Positions 11,201-19,765 of a stretch of DNA of 64,000 nt are shown piece after piece. Each line of letters opens with the position of its first letter. Position 1 is the first letter of the stretch. A model generated the notes under the pieces. That model worked only from the letters and a program-made list of their open reading frames with translations, was not told the origin of the DNA and did no database searches. This stretch comes from Martensiomyces pterosporus (Eukaryota; Kickxellomycota; Kickxellomycetes; Kickxellales; Kickxellaceae): NCBI GenBank assembly GCA_025201845.1, contig MU603967.1:64836-128835 (forward strand), read 5' to 3'. Made by a program: the position numbers and the translations under genes.

Positions 11201-13524
11201 CTGCCTCTCCTCGCAGGGCTAGCCAAAATATCAGAGATGCTTGCGCTCGCATCGCCCTCCATATCGACCTCGTCGGCTGCGTCGTCAGATTCGCCATTTG
11301 GTTCAGCCTCCTCTCCATCGAAACCGTGCGTGCTGCCGTCGAGCGTCGTGTCGACACCGAACGCAGCTACGCGCGCGGATGTCACCCAGTCTTCCTTCAG
11401 CCACCAGGCGGCGAGCTCTGAGGCTGCTGCCCTTACCGTGGCATGCGTGTGCGCAACTAGTGGCGACAGGTATCTCATGACCGAGTGGCGTGGGCACGGC
11501 AAAAGATTGCTGGACGCATTATCGACACCGTGCATATCTTCAGCGTAGTCGCCGTCGCTGCCAGGCTCCGCGTCATACAGCGTCTGGATGTTAATGGCAC
11601 CAGGCTCCAGACGGTCGTCGGAATCACCCTCAGCACTAGTATCTTTCTCGCCCTCGTCGTCGCTCTCGTCGTCGCTGCTAGACTCTTCCAGCATCTGCTG
11701 GGACAATGAATGGCTGTACGTGTTTCTGGATCTGTCTCTGCGCTTCTTGGCTGTCTTGCTGTGCTTGGACTTGCTATTATCGGCGCTCTTGCCAGATCTG
11801 GCTGGCTTTTTGACGAATCGGATATCGCCGATTCTCGCCGATGGGTCCAAGTAGTCGTGCTTGCCGAGCAGCGAAATAAGCTTGAGAGCAGCGACTTGCA
11901 CTTTTGTGTCGACATCGCCAGCTGCCACCTGGACCAGGCGAGGAAGGAACCGCACAACGAATGGCCGCACACCCTCGGCGATGGACTCTTCGGGCACAGC
12001 ATCGACGCCACCTATAGCGCCAACACCGCTTCCAACGCTGCCCTGGGCCATCGACGATGGCTTTCCGGTGAGCAATGGGCCCGAAATAGCCGACAGAGCA
12101 GCCTCACGGACACGCGGGTCTTTGTCGTTCAAAGCCCAGCCCAGGTAGCGCAGGTACTCGGTGTCCAAGTATGATGCAGGGTATGCGCGGCACCAACTAG
12201 CAAGCGGGACAAGGCACTCGGCGCGGATGATTGCGTGCACATCGCGGTACCTGTAGATAAAGACGGTATCGTAAAGTGCCTTGAATGCGGCTTCGGTGAG
12301 CTCGTCCTGCTCCGTCAGCGTTGCCACGCGAGAGCGGAGCTGCTCGGCCTTTGCCGATTCCTTGTTGGTGCCGCGGCGTGACTTTGTTGATCCTCTTTTC
12401 ACCTCAGCTTCAAGCTGGCGATGCGTGGTCTGCTGCTCGATGCTGATGCGCGCGCGGATGCTGACAAGCGCCGATTGAATAGCCAGGGACACAAGGGCAG
12501 CGACATGTCTGAACGGCCGGTACGAGGAGCTTGCCATGTTGACCAGCCACTGCAGCAGGACTTCGACAAACGAGGACAGGCCGTTCTCCTCGTTGACCTC
12601 GTCAAAAATCAAATGGTGCTGCCCATCGATGATAAGCTTGGAAATGAACAGCAGAGCATTCTTCCTGAACCTGCGGTACTCTTTGGACTTGCCCATCAGC
12701 AAGTCGTCGCCGCCATTAATTTCGACGCCAGCAGCGCCGCCACCGTCACCTCCACCGCTTTTGAGAGCTGCGATGGACTGTTTTTGGAGCTCCACAAGAA
12801 CTGCAGGCACGCTCTCCGCTTCATACAGCACATCCTCCCTAATCCTGCTCGGGCAGCCCGCGAGCTTGATAAAAAAGTTGACAAGCTCGCAAACGGCCTC
12901 GTCAGTTTCTTCGCGATAAGAGTCTATCCAGTCCATGGCGACCTGTGCTAGCGCCACCCTGTCGTCAAGGATGGCGCCAAGCAAGTGCGAGTCGTTTTCG
13001 CCAGCAGTTTGCGCCTCGACATTAGCAACAGCGCGTGCCTTGGCCTTGCGCGCGCTGAGAGGTTGCTGGCTTTGCTGCTTGCTCCTGCCCTTGTGCGGTG
13101 TCTTGCGTGGGGCTCTATTAGCGGCAGCCCTGGTTCTCTCCTCAAAATCACTTGTCTCGTCGTCATCCTCAGAGCTTGAAGCCTCGCTGATTGCGTTCTC
13201 CTCCTCCTCCTCCTCATCTTCCTGGTCACTGGTATCGTCGACATCGCTGTTGCTGGGCTGCGCAGCCTCCCGCTCGTTCTCGCTATCCTCAACGACCTCG
13301 CTGTCAGCGTCTTCATCAGCCTCCCGACGCCTACTTGCCGTAGCGCTGCCCTTTCTTGTCTTTTGGCGCTTGCCTGCTGCACTAGCTGGAGTGGCAAAGG
13401 CAGAGGGCTGGCCTCCTGCAGAGGGCTTTGAGCGCTTGCGCGGGGTTGCACGTTCAGGGCCACTGCCAGACCCAAACCTCTCAGGTGCCTTCGCTGCGCG
13501 CGTCGAGCGACGCCTTGAAGTCAT
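8221..13524 (-). CDS. SCC3: Cohesin subunit SCC3/STAG (stromalin)
   Basis: The frame is 1767 residues from an ATG at 13524; upstream codons in the open frame lack an ATG and are rich in Ile/His from the ATGATG repeat. The N-terminus (about 150 residues) is basic then strongly acidic (DQEDEEEEEEN), as in SCC3/SA proteins. The STAG region starts near residue 200 (AVCELVNFFIKLAGC). The stromalin conservative domain lies near 400-490 (DTVFIYRYRDVHAIIRAECL, YLRYLGWALNDKDPRVREAA). The rest is HEAT-like helical sequence with acidic inserts. The product is the HEAT-repeat cohesin subunit that contacts Scc1 and DNA, for sister-chromatid cohesion in the nucleus. It is longer than yeast Scc3 (about 1150 residues), mainly through acidic and low-complexity insertions. 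Single exon; divergent from ALG11. Confidence 0.95.
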   Translation of the reverse strand: MTSRRRSTRAAKAPERFGSGSGPERATPRKRSKPSAGGQPSAFATPASAAGKRQKTRKGSATASRRREADEDADSEVVEDSENEREAAQPSNSDVDDTSDQEDEEEEEENAISEASSSEDDDETSDFEERTRAAANRAPRKTPHKGRSKQQSQQPLSARKAKARAVANVEAQTAGENDSHLLGAILDDRVALAQVAMDWIDSYREETDEAVCELVNFFIKLAGCPSRIREDVLYEAESVPAVLVELQKQSIAALKSGGGDGGGAAGVEINGGDDLLMGKSKEYRRFRKNALLFISKLIIDGQHHLIFDEVNEENGLSSFVEVLLQWLVNMASSSYRPFRHVAALVSLAIQSALVSIRARISIEQQTTHRQLEAEVKRGSTKSRRGTNKESAKAEQLRSRVATLTEQDELTEAAFKALYDTVFIYRYRDVHAIIRAECLVPLASWCRAYPASYLDTEYLRYLGWALNDKDPRVREAALSAISGPLLTGKPSSMAQGSVGSGVGAIGGVDAVPEESIAEGVRPFVVRFLPRLVQVAAGDVDTKVQVAALKLISLLGKHDYLDPSARIGDIRFVKKPARSGKSADNSKSKHSKTAKKRRDRSRNTYSHSLSQQMLEESSSDDESDDEGEKDTSAEGDSDDRLEPGAINIQTLYDAEPGSDGDYAEDMHGVDNASSNLLPCPRHSVMRYLSPLVAHTHATVRAAASELAAWWLKEDWVTSARVAAFGVDTTLDGSTHGFDGEEAEPNGESDDAADEVDMEGDASASISDILASPARRGRAKKWLLYKSLGAFLWRLARTDRAPPGKAPAREDDGDMSTDSEPKQQWVLEQAASCIEEMWSAPALSMGLSLGEDSSSTLAGATVGAVSPTALDAEIEACVGSDQGAVLPRSVAAAQALWHKLPELSDLDTLSAFLAWDHSASAGASASSTTAQHRFALAPAEETALVQAYAVWVLERNKAIADKAKRTRNKKDKADLEDELKSLSKLWQSMLVPLLVRNIDSPARLLPLVYIAAEALDLQVMFDAHKTDVLLDIIKNISLVLERYGSNVPLARLATSFLERVDASKILRSTSEVAADSGDSASGGTLPGTLICKAARATAASLATAVASVPETPRAHASAYSDVYARVVVLRSTIRSKDISAFLSCGSLATSETLEAVEERADLSERSPDAAIEQLYTLIGAAAKCQGSQTIPEKAAIATLDTAYYFLLWRALTFDRLLKQHAAYPYLPAEDTEQPPYWKRVESAAKHLKHDRDALLSLCLELADPLAPTYRRLRELAFAVLGRVCKLFTGSLTRPPHASVESAGARHALELRRALILQNGHAAQQQLTKFFERKLADWAYLVAYLSASRSSADGGVAAGESLPEDLLRVAPWYKDAPSSWSTAYSRFCTLAALWAQWIADLIVPTSQLSRLAAYTGMLGLEPLEKQRVESALDSSDHGDAAAKTAPKRKVGFVPLSAFDHIVQAAIDNLKPRLVLQTTRNAVMDAYMAAMRASFEKYLSPNSHIEPPSDAVNVATLARFIVSALRTAFAQQTNVPATPGRARRGGADSTAFILAPAVVGGAWVKHHTEAISYGLSRAVPESLVSDRHTVSMNILGDDGDVVDDKQDEDPVSRDPASAEEWETRVAPWFVALSQTVSGVLRPRHAETLNQHLERLLSKLSLIRSRSSDGGDENDDDDDNRNAGMQPAEDAEHALAAIAPYQRALDKELSKLGAIKARMAEVRAAGTSAIIEPGSDTQQLLSSPPGSPTPAAMTAKSLLATSGDDAGADMEVD

Positions 13525-14107
13525 GATGATGATGATGATGGCGTGTTTAGGCCTCTGCTTCTGAAAGAAAGTGTGTGTTGGTATTAGAACGAGGTATGTG
13601 TGAACAAGCAGAAAAGAGGTGTCTTGTTTTGGAAGAAGAAGCGGCAAGAGAAATCAGCAGTGTAAGCGAGAAGAGCATGCGCTCGCCATAAAAATGAGCG
13701 CATTCAGCAGCCGCTAGCGGCGCGCAGTAAATAACGCGTCCGGAGGGAAGCAGGTGGCACGCGTTTTCTGTCCACCGGTCCCCTGACTGCATGTCCCCTG
13801 ACTGCATGTCCCCTGGCTGCATGTCCCCTCTAGCACGTGGCGCCTCCTGCTGGGTGCCACACGTGCAACGGCTGGTTGGCTGTCTGGTGGCCTAGAAATC
13901 ATCCACGAAAGCGAGCATCCGCTGCTCCTGCTGTTTTAACCCCAGAAGTAACGATCGTCCGCGCTCAACGCTTCTGCTTCTTTCAGAGCTCGCTTTGTTT
14001 GCTTCATCATCGAGGTTCCACCCCTTTAAAAAGCACGCCTGCAAGACACCACCTGGCCACGCTTTTCCTCCTTATTTCTGTCTCCACTCCTCTTTCACAT
14101 AGCAATA
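13525..14107. promoter_or_regulatory. Divergent promoter region between SCC3 and ALG11
   Basis: 583 nt between two divergent ATGs. It contains three tandem 15-bp copies (13779-13823) and two CACGTG E-box palindromes at 13834-13839 and 13860-13865, placed near the middle. A CT-rich tract with TTTCTGTCTCC lies just upstream of the ALG11 ATG. A shared bidirectional promoter is inferred. Confidence 0.5.
13779..13823 (+). repeat. 15-bp tandem repeat, three copies
   Basis: The unit TCCCCTGACTGCATG occurs at 13779-13793 and 13794-13808. A third copy with one change (GGCTGC for GACTGC) follows at 13809-13823, and the next six bases begin a fourth copy. It lies in the SCC3/ALG11 divergent intergenic region, next to a CACGTG site. 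Confidence 0.9.
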
Positions 14108-15787
14108 ATGCCGACGCTCGAAGGGTTTATTCACCAGTGCTTTGCTGTTGGTGTTGGCGTGATGGTTATTGTGGCCATCATCCTTGCCATACAGACACTG
14201 ACGCTCGGAACAGACGCCCACCAGAGGGAGTGCAAAGAGGAAGTCAAAAAAGCAACCAAGCCCGACGAGAGCAACCACGAGGCGTACTACGCTGGATTCT
14301 TCCATCCCTACCCGAACGCTGGCGGCGGCGGCGAGCGTGTGCTGTGGACAATGATCAAGGCGATCCAGGACAAATACCCGTTCGTCGTCTGCATCATCTA
14401 CTCTGGAGACAAGGTCCCTCGCGATGAGCTCCTTCTCAATGTCAAGAGCAAGTTTGGCTTGGACATCCGCCCCGAGACGATCTATGTCGTTGAGCTGACC
14501 AAGCGTTGGTGGGTGGATCACAAGTTCCCTCGCCTGACGCTTTTGATGCAAAGCTTTGGGTCCGTGCTCCTTGCTAGCAACGCGATCAACAGGTTCTGCC
14601 CAGACATGTTCATCGACACCGTTGGCTATGCGTTCACATACCCACTCATCCGCCTCCTGACCGCTCGTATCCCGATCATCTCTTACACTCACTACCCGGC
14701 CATCAGCAGCGACATGCAGACCATGGTCAGCTCACGCGAATCAGGGTTCAACAACGACAGTGCCATTGCAGGCAGCGCCCTTTTGACAACGCTAAAGTCG
14801 ATCTACTACAAGGTGTTTGCACATATGTATGCGTACGCCGGGTCGTTTGCATCGACGATTATGACCAACTCGTCTTGGACCCAGAACCACATCGTCAAGC
14901 TCTTTGGCATGCCCAAGATGACCAAGGTGATCTACCCGCCGTGCGACACGAGGGCTCTGGCCGAGTTTCCGCTCTCTGGCCGCCAGCCATTTGTTGTGTC
15001 GCTTGCCCAGTTCCGGCCTGAAAAGAACCACAAGCTGCAGGTCGAGGCATTCGCCAAGTTCCTTAAATCGCATCCTGAGCGCGCTCTGCCAGCAAACATG
15101 AAAGCGCCATCGACCGAGTCCCTTTTGAAGGACTCTCGCCAGGCTGAGGTCTCTGGAAAGCCTGCCCCGCTGTCGAAATACCCAGCCCTTATTATGATGG
15201 GTGGCGCAAGGAACATTGAAGACGAGGCACGCGCTGAAGAATTGCGGCAGCTGGCCAAGAAGCTTGGTGTCGAGCGACAGGTCCATGTTATCGTCAACGC
15301 ACCCTGGAGCGAGGTTCAGGAGTGGCTCAAGTTTGGCAAGATTGGAATGCACACGATGCGCGACGAGCACTTTGGAATCAACATTGTCGAGATGCTGGCT
15401 GCAGGGCTTTTCACCATCGCTCACGACTCTGCCGGACCAAAGCTCGACATCATCACGCCTGCAATCAGGTGCGCTACCGATGGAACTCCAGAGGTGCCCA
15501 CAGTCGAGGATGCCCAGGCTTATTTGAACCCGGCAGGAGACAAGGAAACAGACCCGGAATTCCCTGTTGGCATGGTCGCCACCACTGCTGACGAATTCGC
15601 CTCCATGATTGCTTTGGCGCTTTCGCTCGAGGGGCCGGTGTCTGATTCCATCTGCAGGGCTGCGAGGTCAACAGCAACGACAAAGTTCTCAGAGGACGCC
15701 TTCCGCACTGCATTCTACAAGAGGTTTAACCCAGTCATCCGCTGGCTAGACATCCAGCGGTCAGACGACAACGAAGATGATGAATAA
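14108..15787 (+). CDS. ALG11: GDP-Man:Man3GlcNAc2-PP-Dol alpha-1,2-mannosyltransferase
   Basis: The frame is 559 residues from an ATG at 14108. The N-terminal signal-anchor helix (VGVMVIVAIILAIQTL) is followed by the Alg11 hallmark YYAGFFHPYPNAGGGGERVL, with the glycine-rich donor-fold loop. Further family motifs are SYTHYPAISSDM, MTNSSWTQNHI, YPPCDTR and SLAQFRPEKNH. The C-terminal GT-B/GT4 domain carries HFGINIVEMLAAGLFTIAHD, in which the E of the EX7E-type motif sits. The enzyme adds the fourth and fifth mannoses to the lipid-linked oligosaccharide on the cytosolic face of the ER, for N-glycosylation. Length matches yeast Alg11 (548). Single exon; its end converges on RRP45 with 117 nt between stops. 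Confidence 0.97.
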   Translation: MPTLEGFIHQCFAVGVGVMVIVAIILAIQTLTLGTDAHQRECKEEVKKATKPDESNHEAYYAGFFHPYPNAGGGGERVLWTMIKAIQDKYPFVVCIIYSGDKVPRDELLLNVKSKFGLDIRPETIYVVELTKRWWVDHKFPRLTLLMQSFGSVLLASNAINRFCPDMFIDTVGYAFTYPLIRLLTARIPIISYTHYPAISSDMQTMVSSRESGFNNDSAIAGSALLTTLKSIYYKVFAHMYAYAGSFASTIMTNSSWTQNHIVKLFGMPKMTKVIYPPCDTRALAEFPLSGRQPFVVSLAQFRPEKNHKLQVEAFAKFLKSHPERALPANMKAPSTESLLKDSRQAEVSGKPAPLSKYPALIMMGGARNIEDEARAEELRQLAKKLGVERQVHVIVNAPWSEVQEWLKFGKIGMHTMRDEHFGINIVEMLAAGLFTIAHDSAGPKLDIITPAIRCATDGTPEVPTVEDAQAYLNPAGDKETDPEFPVGMVATTADEFASMIALALSLEGPVSDSICRAARSTATTKFSEDAFRTAFYKRFNPVIRWLDIQRSDDNEDDE

Positions 15788-15904
15788 TAGACATTTGTTT
15801 TCTTCCTGTTCTTCTTTTGGAAATAGTAAAGCATGAGCTATCCTGAGCGGGCTCTCTTGTTATTGAGGGGGGTGGAGCCCTGCTGTGCTGTGCTGTGAAT
15901 CTAC

Positions 15905-16741
15905 TCAGGCAGCAGCGCTGTTTTTGAGAGCCTCTTGGATCTTGTCACTGATCTCGTCGACCTTTGCAAGCGCAATCTGCGTGCATCTCTGGATTTGCTC
16001 AGCACTCAGCGGGGCACCGCCGGCCTTGTTCAGCGCACAGATCTCGCGATGCGAGTTAAGAGTGATCGTGTAGCTAGCGATCTGAACCTGCTCCTCCAAA
16101 AGGCTGGGATCAAGGAGGGCCAGATCGCCAGCTGTGTCAAAGAATCCAAACGACACGCAAATCGGCGTGTGATGCACGCTGAGTGGCACCGGGTTGCGCT
16201 CCCTGACATCGTGGATGATGGCCTCCTCGCCATCAACAGTGACATCAGGGCGCTTAAAGTGCCTGAGTGCGGTGATTGTGGCAATGGACGCGGCGTCGAT
16301 CAGGTTTCCTCCATGGTCCAAAAAGTGCAGATCCACACGCACCGCCCACACCTTTTCACCCGACAGAATGCAGAGAGCCTCTGTATCGATCGCACGGCTC
16401 TGGCGCACAACGCGCTCCAGCATCCTCACAACTGCCACCTCTTGTACGGACGGCTTGCCACCGCTGTCGAATCCAGGCGCAGCCAGGCTAGAGAGCTCAG
16501 CGTTAAACTGAACAATGCCCTCACTTGGTCTGTCAGGGAATGGCCGTGTGACTTCGCAAGAGACCCTGGCGAGCACGCGTGTCTGGCCCAGCTGAACCTC
16601 GACAAGGCCGTACGTAGGGCCACAGGCGATTTTCAGCGTGCGATAGTCATAAATCCCGCGACCGTCAATCCTGATCCCTTTTCGCAGCGATTCGAGAAGA
16701 AAGGAGGCCTCAATGTTCGAAGGCGGAATCTCAACAACCAT
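15905..16741 (-). CDS. RRP45: Exosome complex subunit RRP45 (RNase PH fold, EXOSC9-like)
   Basis: The product is 278 residues from an ATG at 16741. An earlier in-frame ATG at 16855 would add 38 residues of poor, non-conserved sequence, while the chosen start gives the typical short lead (MVVEIPPSNIEASFLLESL). Family motifs are IRIDGRGIYDYR, EVQLGQTRVLARVSCEV, RQSRAIDTEALC, GEKVWAVRVDLHFLDHGGN, IDAASIATITALRHFKRPDV, PLSVHHTPICVSFGFF and HREICALNKAGG. It is one of six RNase PH-like ring subunits of the nuclear and cytoplasmic exosome and is expected to be catalytically inert. It lacks the long acidic C-terminal tail of the human protein, like yeast Rrp45. A CACGTG lies at 16887-16892, about 146 nt upstream of the ATG. 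Confidence 0.95.
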   Translation of the reverse strand: MVVEIPPSNIEASFLLESLRKGIRIDGRGIYDYRTLKIACGPTYGLVEVQLGQTRVLARVSCEVTRPFPDRPSEGIVQFNAELSSLAAPGFDSGGKPSVQEVAVVRMLERVVRQSRAIDTEALCILSGEKVWAVRVDLHFLDHGGNLIDAASIATITALRHFKRPDVTVDGEEAIIHDVRERNPVPLSVHHTPICVSFGFFDTAGDLALLDPSLLEEQVQIASYTITLNSHREICALNKAGGAPLSAEQIQRCTQIALAKVDEISDKIQEALKNSAAA

Positions 16742-17279
16742 TATTTCTCCTTCTAGTTCGGCGATCTGACAGTATGGCGGTAATGATGAGAGAGCTGGGG
16801 AGCAAGGGTCGCGGTTCCCCGCCCCATGAAATATCAAAGCTAACTTGAATGCCATCTGAAAATCGGCCTGATGTGTGGGGTGGCATCACGTGGCATGAAC
16901 TGCTTTTTGGGCAGATCAGGACCCAGTCTTGGTTCGCGGGCAGCAGCTAGCACAGTGGACAGCTGGGCCACTAGCATCATCTATGGAGAAGCGCCGCAGC
17001 TTGAATGCAAAAGCAGTGCACATGTGGCTTCAATGCCCCATCCCATGCATCTATACGCGAGCAAGATCCATTAGGCGAGGGAGCTGGTATTGCGTCTAAG
17101 GAAAACTAGCGATGGATGACTGCCCATGTTTTGGATTCTACCGGAGTATACAAGCACGGACACCCATTGCCAAGCCCCATGCACATCACCGTTTACAACA
17201 CCGCATATTGACTATTAACGCTTATCCATGGTCTAGCCGAAAAATAAGAAAACCAGCTGCTCGGAAGTGCCGTAGAATT
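16742..17279. other. Intergenic between RRP45 promoter and GDSL-like gene 3' end
   Basis: 538 nt with no credible conserved frame. It holds the RRP45 upstream region (CACGTG at 16887) and, near 17230-17279, the A-rich 3' flank of the minus-strand GDSL-like gene. Confidence 0.4.
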
Positions 17280-18728
17280 CTAAAAGTGGGTCGGAGCAGG
17301 ATGCATTGGACAGGCATAGCCAAGCATCTCAAGCTCGAGCTCTCTTGCTCTGGTGCTGTTTTTGAATACAGAATCCAGGCTCAAGTTGTTTGTGTGGAGA
17401 TGCCACAAATGGAGGCGGATGTTGATGTCTCGTGCCATCCAGTAGTGGATGGATGTGTTGATATTTGTGTCGTCCATCCACACACGATCGTAGCAGCTCT
17501 GTTGTTCGCCACATGTCTTGTTTACAGCTGCCGGAGACAAGTCGAAGCAAAGTGGGTTTTCTTCGGCATGCTTGATAAAGTGGTAGGCATCATAGACCAT
17601 GACATGCAGCCTGTTATTGGCACCTGGTCCCTCCTTGAGGTCGCTGGTCTGAGCATCATGCTGGGTCTGTGGGATGTCATCGGATGGCGACGAATCCTCG
17701 CGCTTGTGTAGTTTCAGCAACGGACGGTGCAAGCCATCGGGCATGGCTGCCTTTGTGTGGATAAAGAGCGGCGGTTTTTGTGCATTGGATGAGTTTGATT
17801 TCCTTCCGTCGTGCTCGTGTGGGATCGTATGGTCGTAGTTTTGTGGCAGGTCGACGGTGAGGAAGTAAGAGATTGGCGATACAGTGCGGTTTCTGTGACT
17901 AGGCAGGACGAACGGTGGGTGCTCAGGCGCCATCTTGAAGCTGTCGGTCATGACAGTGCGTCCAATGCTGGTAAACCTCTCCAGCAGTGCATACGGCAAG
18001 CGGCTCGTTAGTGTCTCTGCTGCTTTCTGCACTGCAGGGCGGGCCTGGGGCTTGTCGTTCCGTATCATCGGCATGTCCTCGACCGGGGGCGGTGTGAGTA
18101 TGAGCACATAGCGGATCTTGTTGTGCGACTCGCGCTCTAGCTGCAGGATGTTTTGGAAGATGGACTCCTCAATGTCGCCCACGGTAAAGTTGCGCTCAGG
18201 TTTGAACGCCTCTACACCGCCCAAGGCCAGGCAGTCATTTGCGCCAGTCCACATGGTGTACAGCGTCGAATCCTGGTTTGGATAGCCTGTTTGGCGTGAT
18301 TTGAACACGAACCCCCGCACCTGCTGGTGGGTGCCTGGAATTGTATGTCCAAGCAAGCTCCCTTGCAAAAAGGCGCTGTCGCTTGAGGCTCCACCGTGCG
18401 CAAAGTTGCGCATCTTGACATTGCCCACCCCGCCCAGATCTAGAATCAGGTTGTCGACCCAGTTGGGGCCGTTCGAGAACCTGTGGTGCCAGAACCACGG
18501 GTCGCTTGGGTACTTGCCGCCAGTGATATGCGCGCCGTTGCCGCTGTCAGAAAAGTTGTCGCCAAATGACACGACAGTTGACCAAGGCGATGGGATCTGG
18601 TGCCAGACGCGCAGACTAGACAGCGACCCAATGCGGTAGCTCATGATTATTACAGTGATGATGGTTATGATCGGGTAGAGCGCATAAGCGTGCTCCTTCA
18701 GCGGATGCCTGAATCTTTCGTAGCCCAT
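17280..18728 (-). CDS. GDSL/SGNH-fold protein lacking catalytic Ser and His (probable pseudoenzyme)
   Basis: The frame is 482 residues from an ATG at 18728, one exon. A signal-anchor helix (YPIITIITVIIM, residues about 18-29) suggests a type II membrane or secretory protein. Block I reads SFGDNFSDSGNG (residues 54-65), where the family has FGDSxxDxGN; the nucleophile position is Asn58. Block II (NFAHGGASSD) and block III (TGANDCLALGG, N164) are kept. The C-terminal catalytic DxxH reads DDTN (419-422), so His is replaced by Asn, though His428 follows. A long variable insert (about 270-360) is rich in Pro/His/Asp. Several C-terminal cysteines and N-glycosylation-like sites are visible. The fold assignment is good; enzymatic activity is doubtful. 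Confidence 0.85.
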   Translation of the reverse strand: MGYERFRHPLKEHAYALYPIITIITVIIMSYRIGSLSSLRVWHQIPSPWSTVVSFGDNFSDSGNGAHITGGKYPSDPWFWHHRFSNGPNWVDNLILDLGGVGNVKMRNFAHGGASSDSAFLQGSLLGHTIPGTHQQVRGFVFKSRQTGYPNQDSTLYTMWTGANDCLALGGVEAFKPERNFTVGDIEESIFQNILQLERESHNKIRYVLILTPPPVEDMPMIRNDKPQARPAVQKAAETLTSRLPYALLERFTSIGRTVMTDSFKMAPEHPPFVLPSHRNRTVSPISYFLTVDLPQNYDHTIPHEHDGRKSNSSNAQKPPLFIHTKAAMPDGLHRPLLKLHKREDSSPSDDIPQTQHDAQTSDLKEGPGANNRLHVMVYDAYHFIKHAEENPLCFDLSPAAVNKTCGEQQSCYDRVWMDDTNINTSIHYWMARDINIRLHLWHLHTNNLSLDSVFKNSTRARELELEMLGYACPMHPAPTHF

Positions 18729-19765
18729 TGCAAGCGAAGTGTGGTGATGTGGCTATTGCCAGTGGTATCGATGTTGTGGTGGATAGCTGTGAAATTGTGC
18801 AGATTGAAGCGGTCTAGCAGGAGAGTGGAGCAGCACTAGCAAGAAAGCACAAGCGCCTTTTGTTTCTTGCTTGGGAGTTGTAAAAATACATGCAGCATAT
18901 CTATTAATATGTCCTCCGCCTGTGGTAGTGCACGTATTCAAATAGCACAATCGCACCCCGCACAGGCAGCCTTGGCCCCCTTGCATTCTTTCATGGCGCA
19001 GCTACCGCTATTTTGGAACAGAGCCGATTCTATCTCGGAGAGCAGTAGCAAGCACCTGCTATGCGCCTTGTTTCCGCAGAATCCCCGCATGTGCGCTGTT
19101 TGCTCGCAAGACAACAGGCCATTTGCTGGAGACACATGTGATGGCCTGTGTGCTGCGAACGACTTGTTCTGTGGAAGAGCGGCGTGGCTTGAATAAACCG
19201 TCGTGGGCTGCAGGGCTTTGTGCACGCGTGGCCGCTGCTGTCGAAGACGGAGAAAAGCCAACAGAATGCTGCTGGAAGAAAGGCTGAGCAGAGGGCCGGT
19301 GCCAGGAATCAACAAGTCGTGGACACACAACTGGTGACTGAAAGGAGGTGTCAATGAAGACAATGTCTATAAGAGACCAGATGGTGCTGTGGCAGTATTG
19401 CTGTCACATGGACTGGCAAGCCTTTGCCGCACATGAGCATGCATCGTGAAATAGTGCTTTGGTTCAGGGTGGCAGCTGAGAATTCCATTCCCCTCTTTTC
19501 AAGAACAAACATCGCGGTGCATGTGTGGAGAATCCAAACAGCAACGAAAAAAATGCTGCTGGTTCATCGGGTCTTCCCACCCGATTCACTCTGGGGCTTG
19601 GGCGGTTTCTTTGTTTCTGCGCACTATACACATTTTCATTAGTGCTCTTTATTATTGTTGTTAAGCGCTGCTTGGCGGGCGCCTTACCTACCACCACCTT
19701 GTTTTTTATACTGGCCACCAGCAAATTCAGACAATTCACCTCAAAAAAGCTGTCTACCCACAAAT
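18729..19765. other. Divergent intergenic region
   Basis: 1037 nt between the divergent GDSL-like (minus) and coiled-coil (plus) genes. No frame shows family similarity. A minus-strand frame at 18938-19363 ends in a Cys-rich tail but has no other sign of coding. The part near 19620-19765 is T/C-rich, as expected for a leader. Confidence 0.4.

Noticed and set aside
13525..13647. 41-residue N-terminal extension of SCC3
   Set aside because: No ATG; the residues come from an ATGATG microsatellite and leader sequence.
16742..16855. Longer RRP45 start at 16855
   Set aside because: The ATG exists, but the 38 extra residues are not like the family; the downstream ATG gives the usual N-terminus.
18938..19363. 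Minus-strand frame ending in a Cys-rich tail (GSCAMKECKGAKAACAGCDC)
   Set aside because: Only the tail is suggestive; the rest is low complexity and no splice partner or family match could be found.
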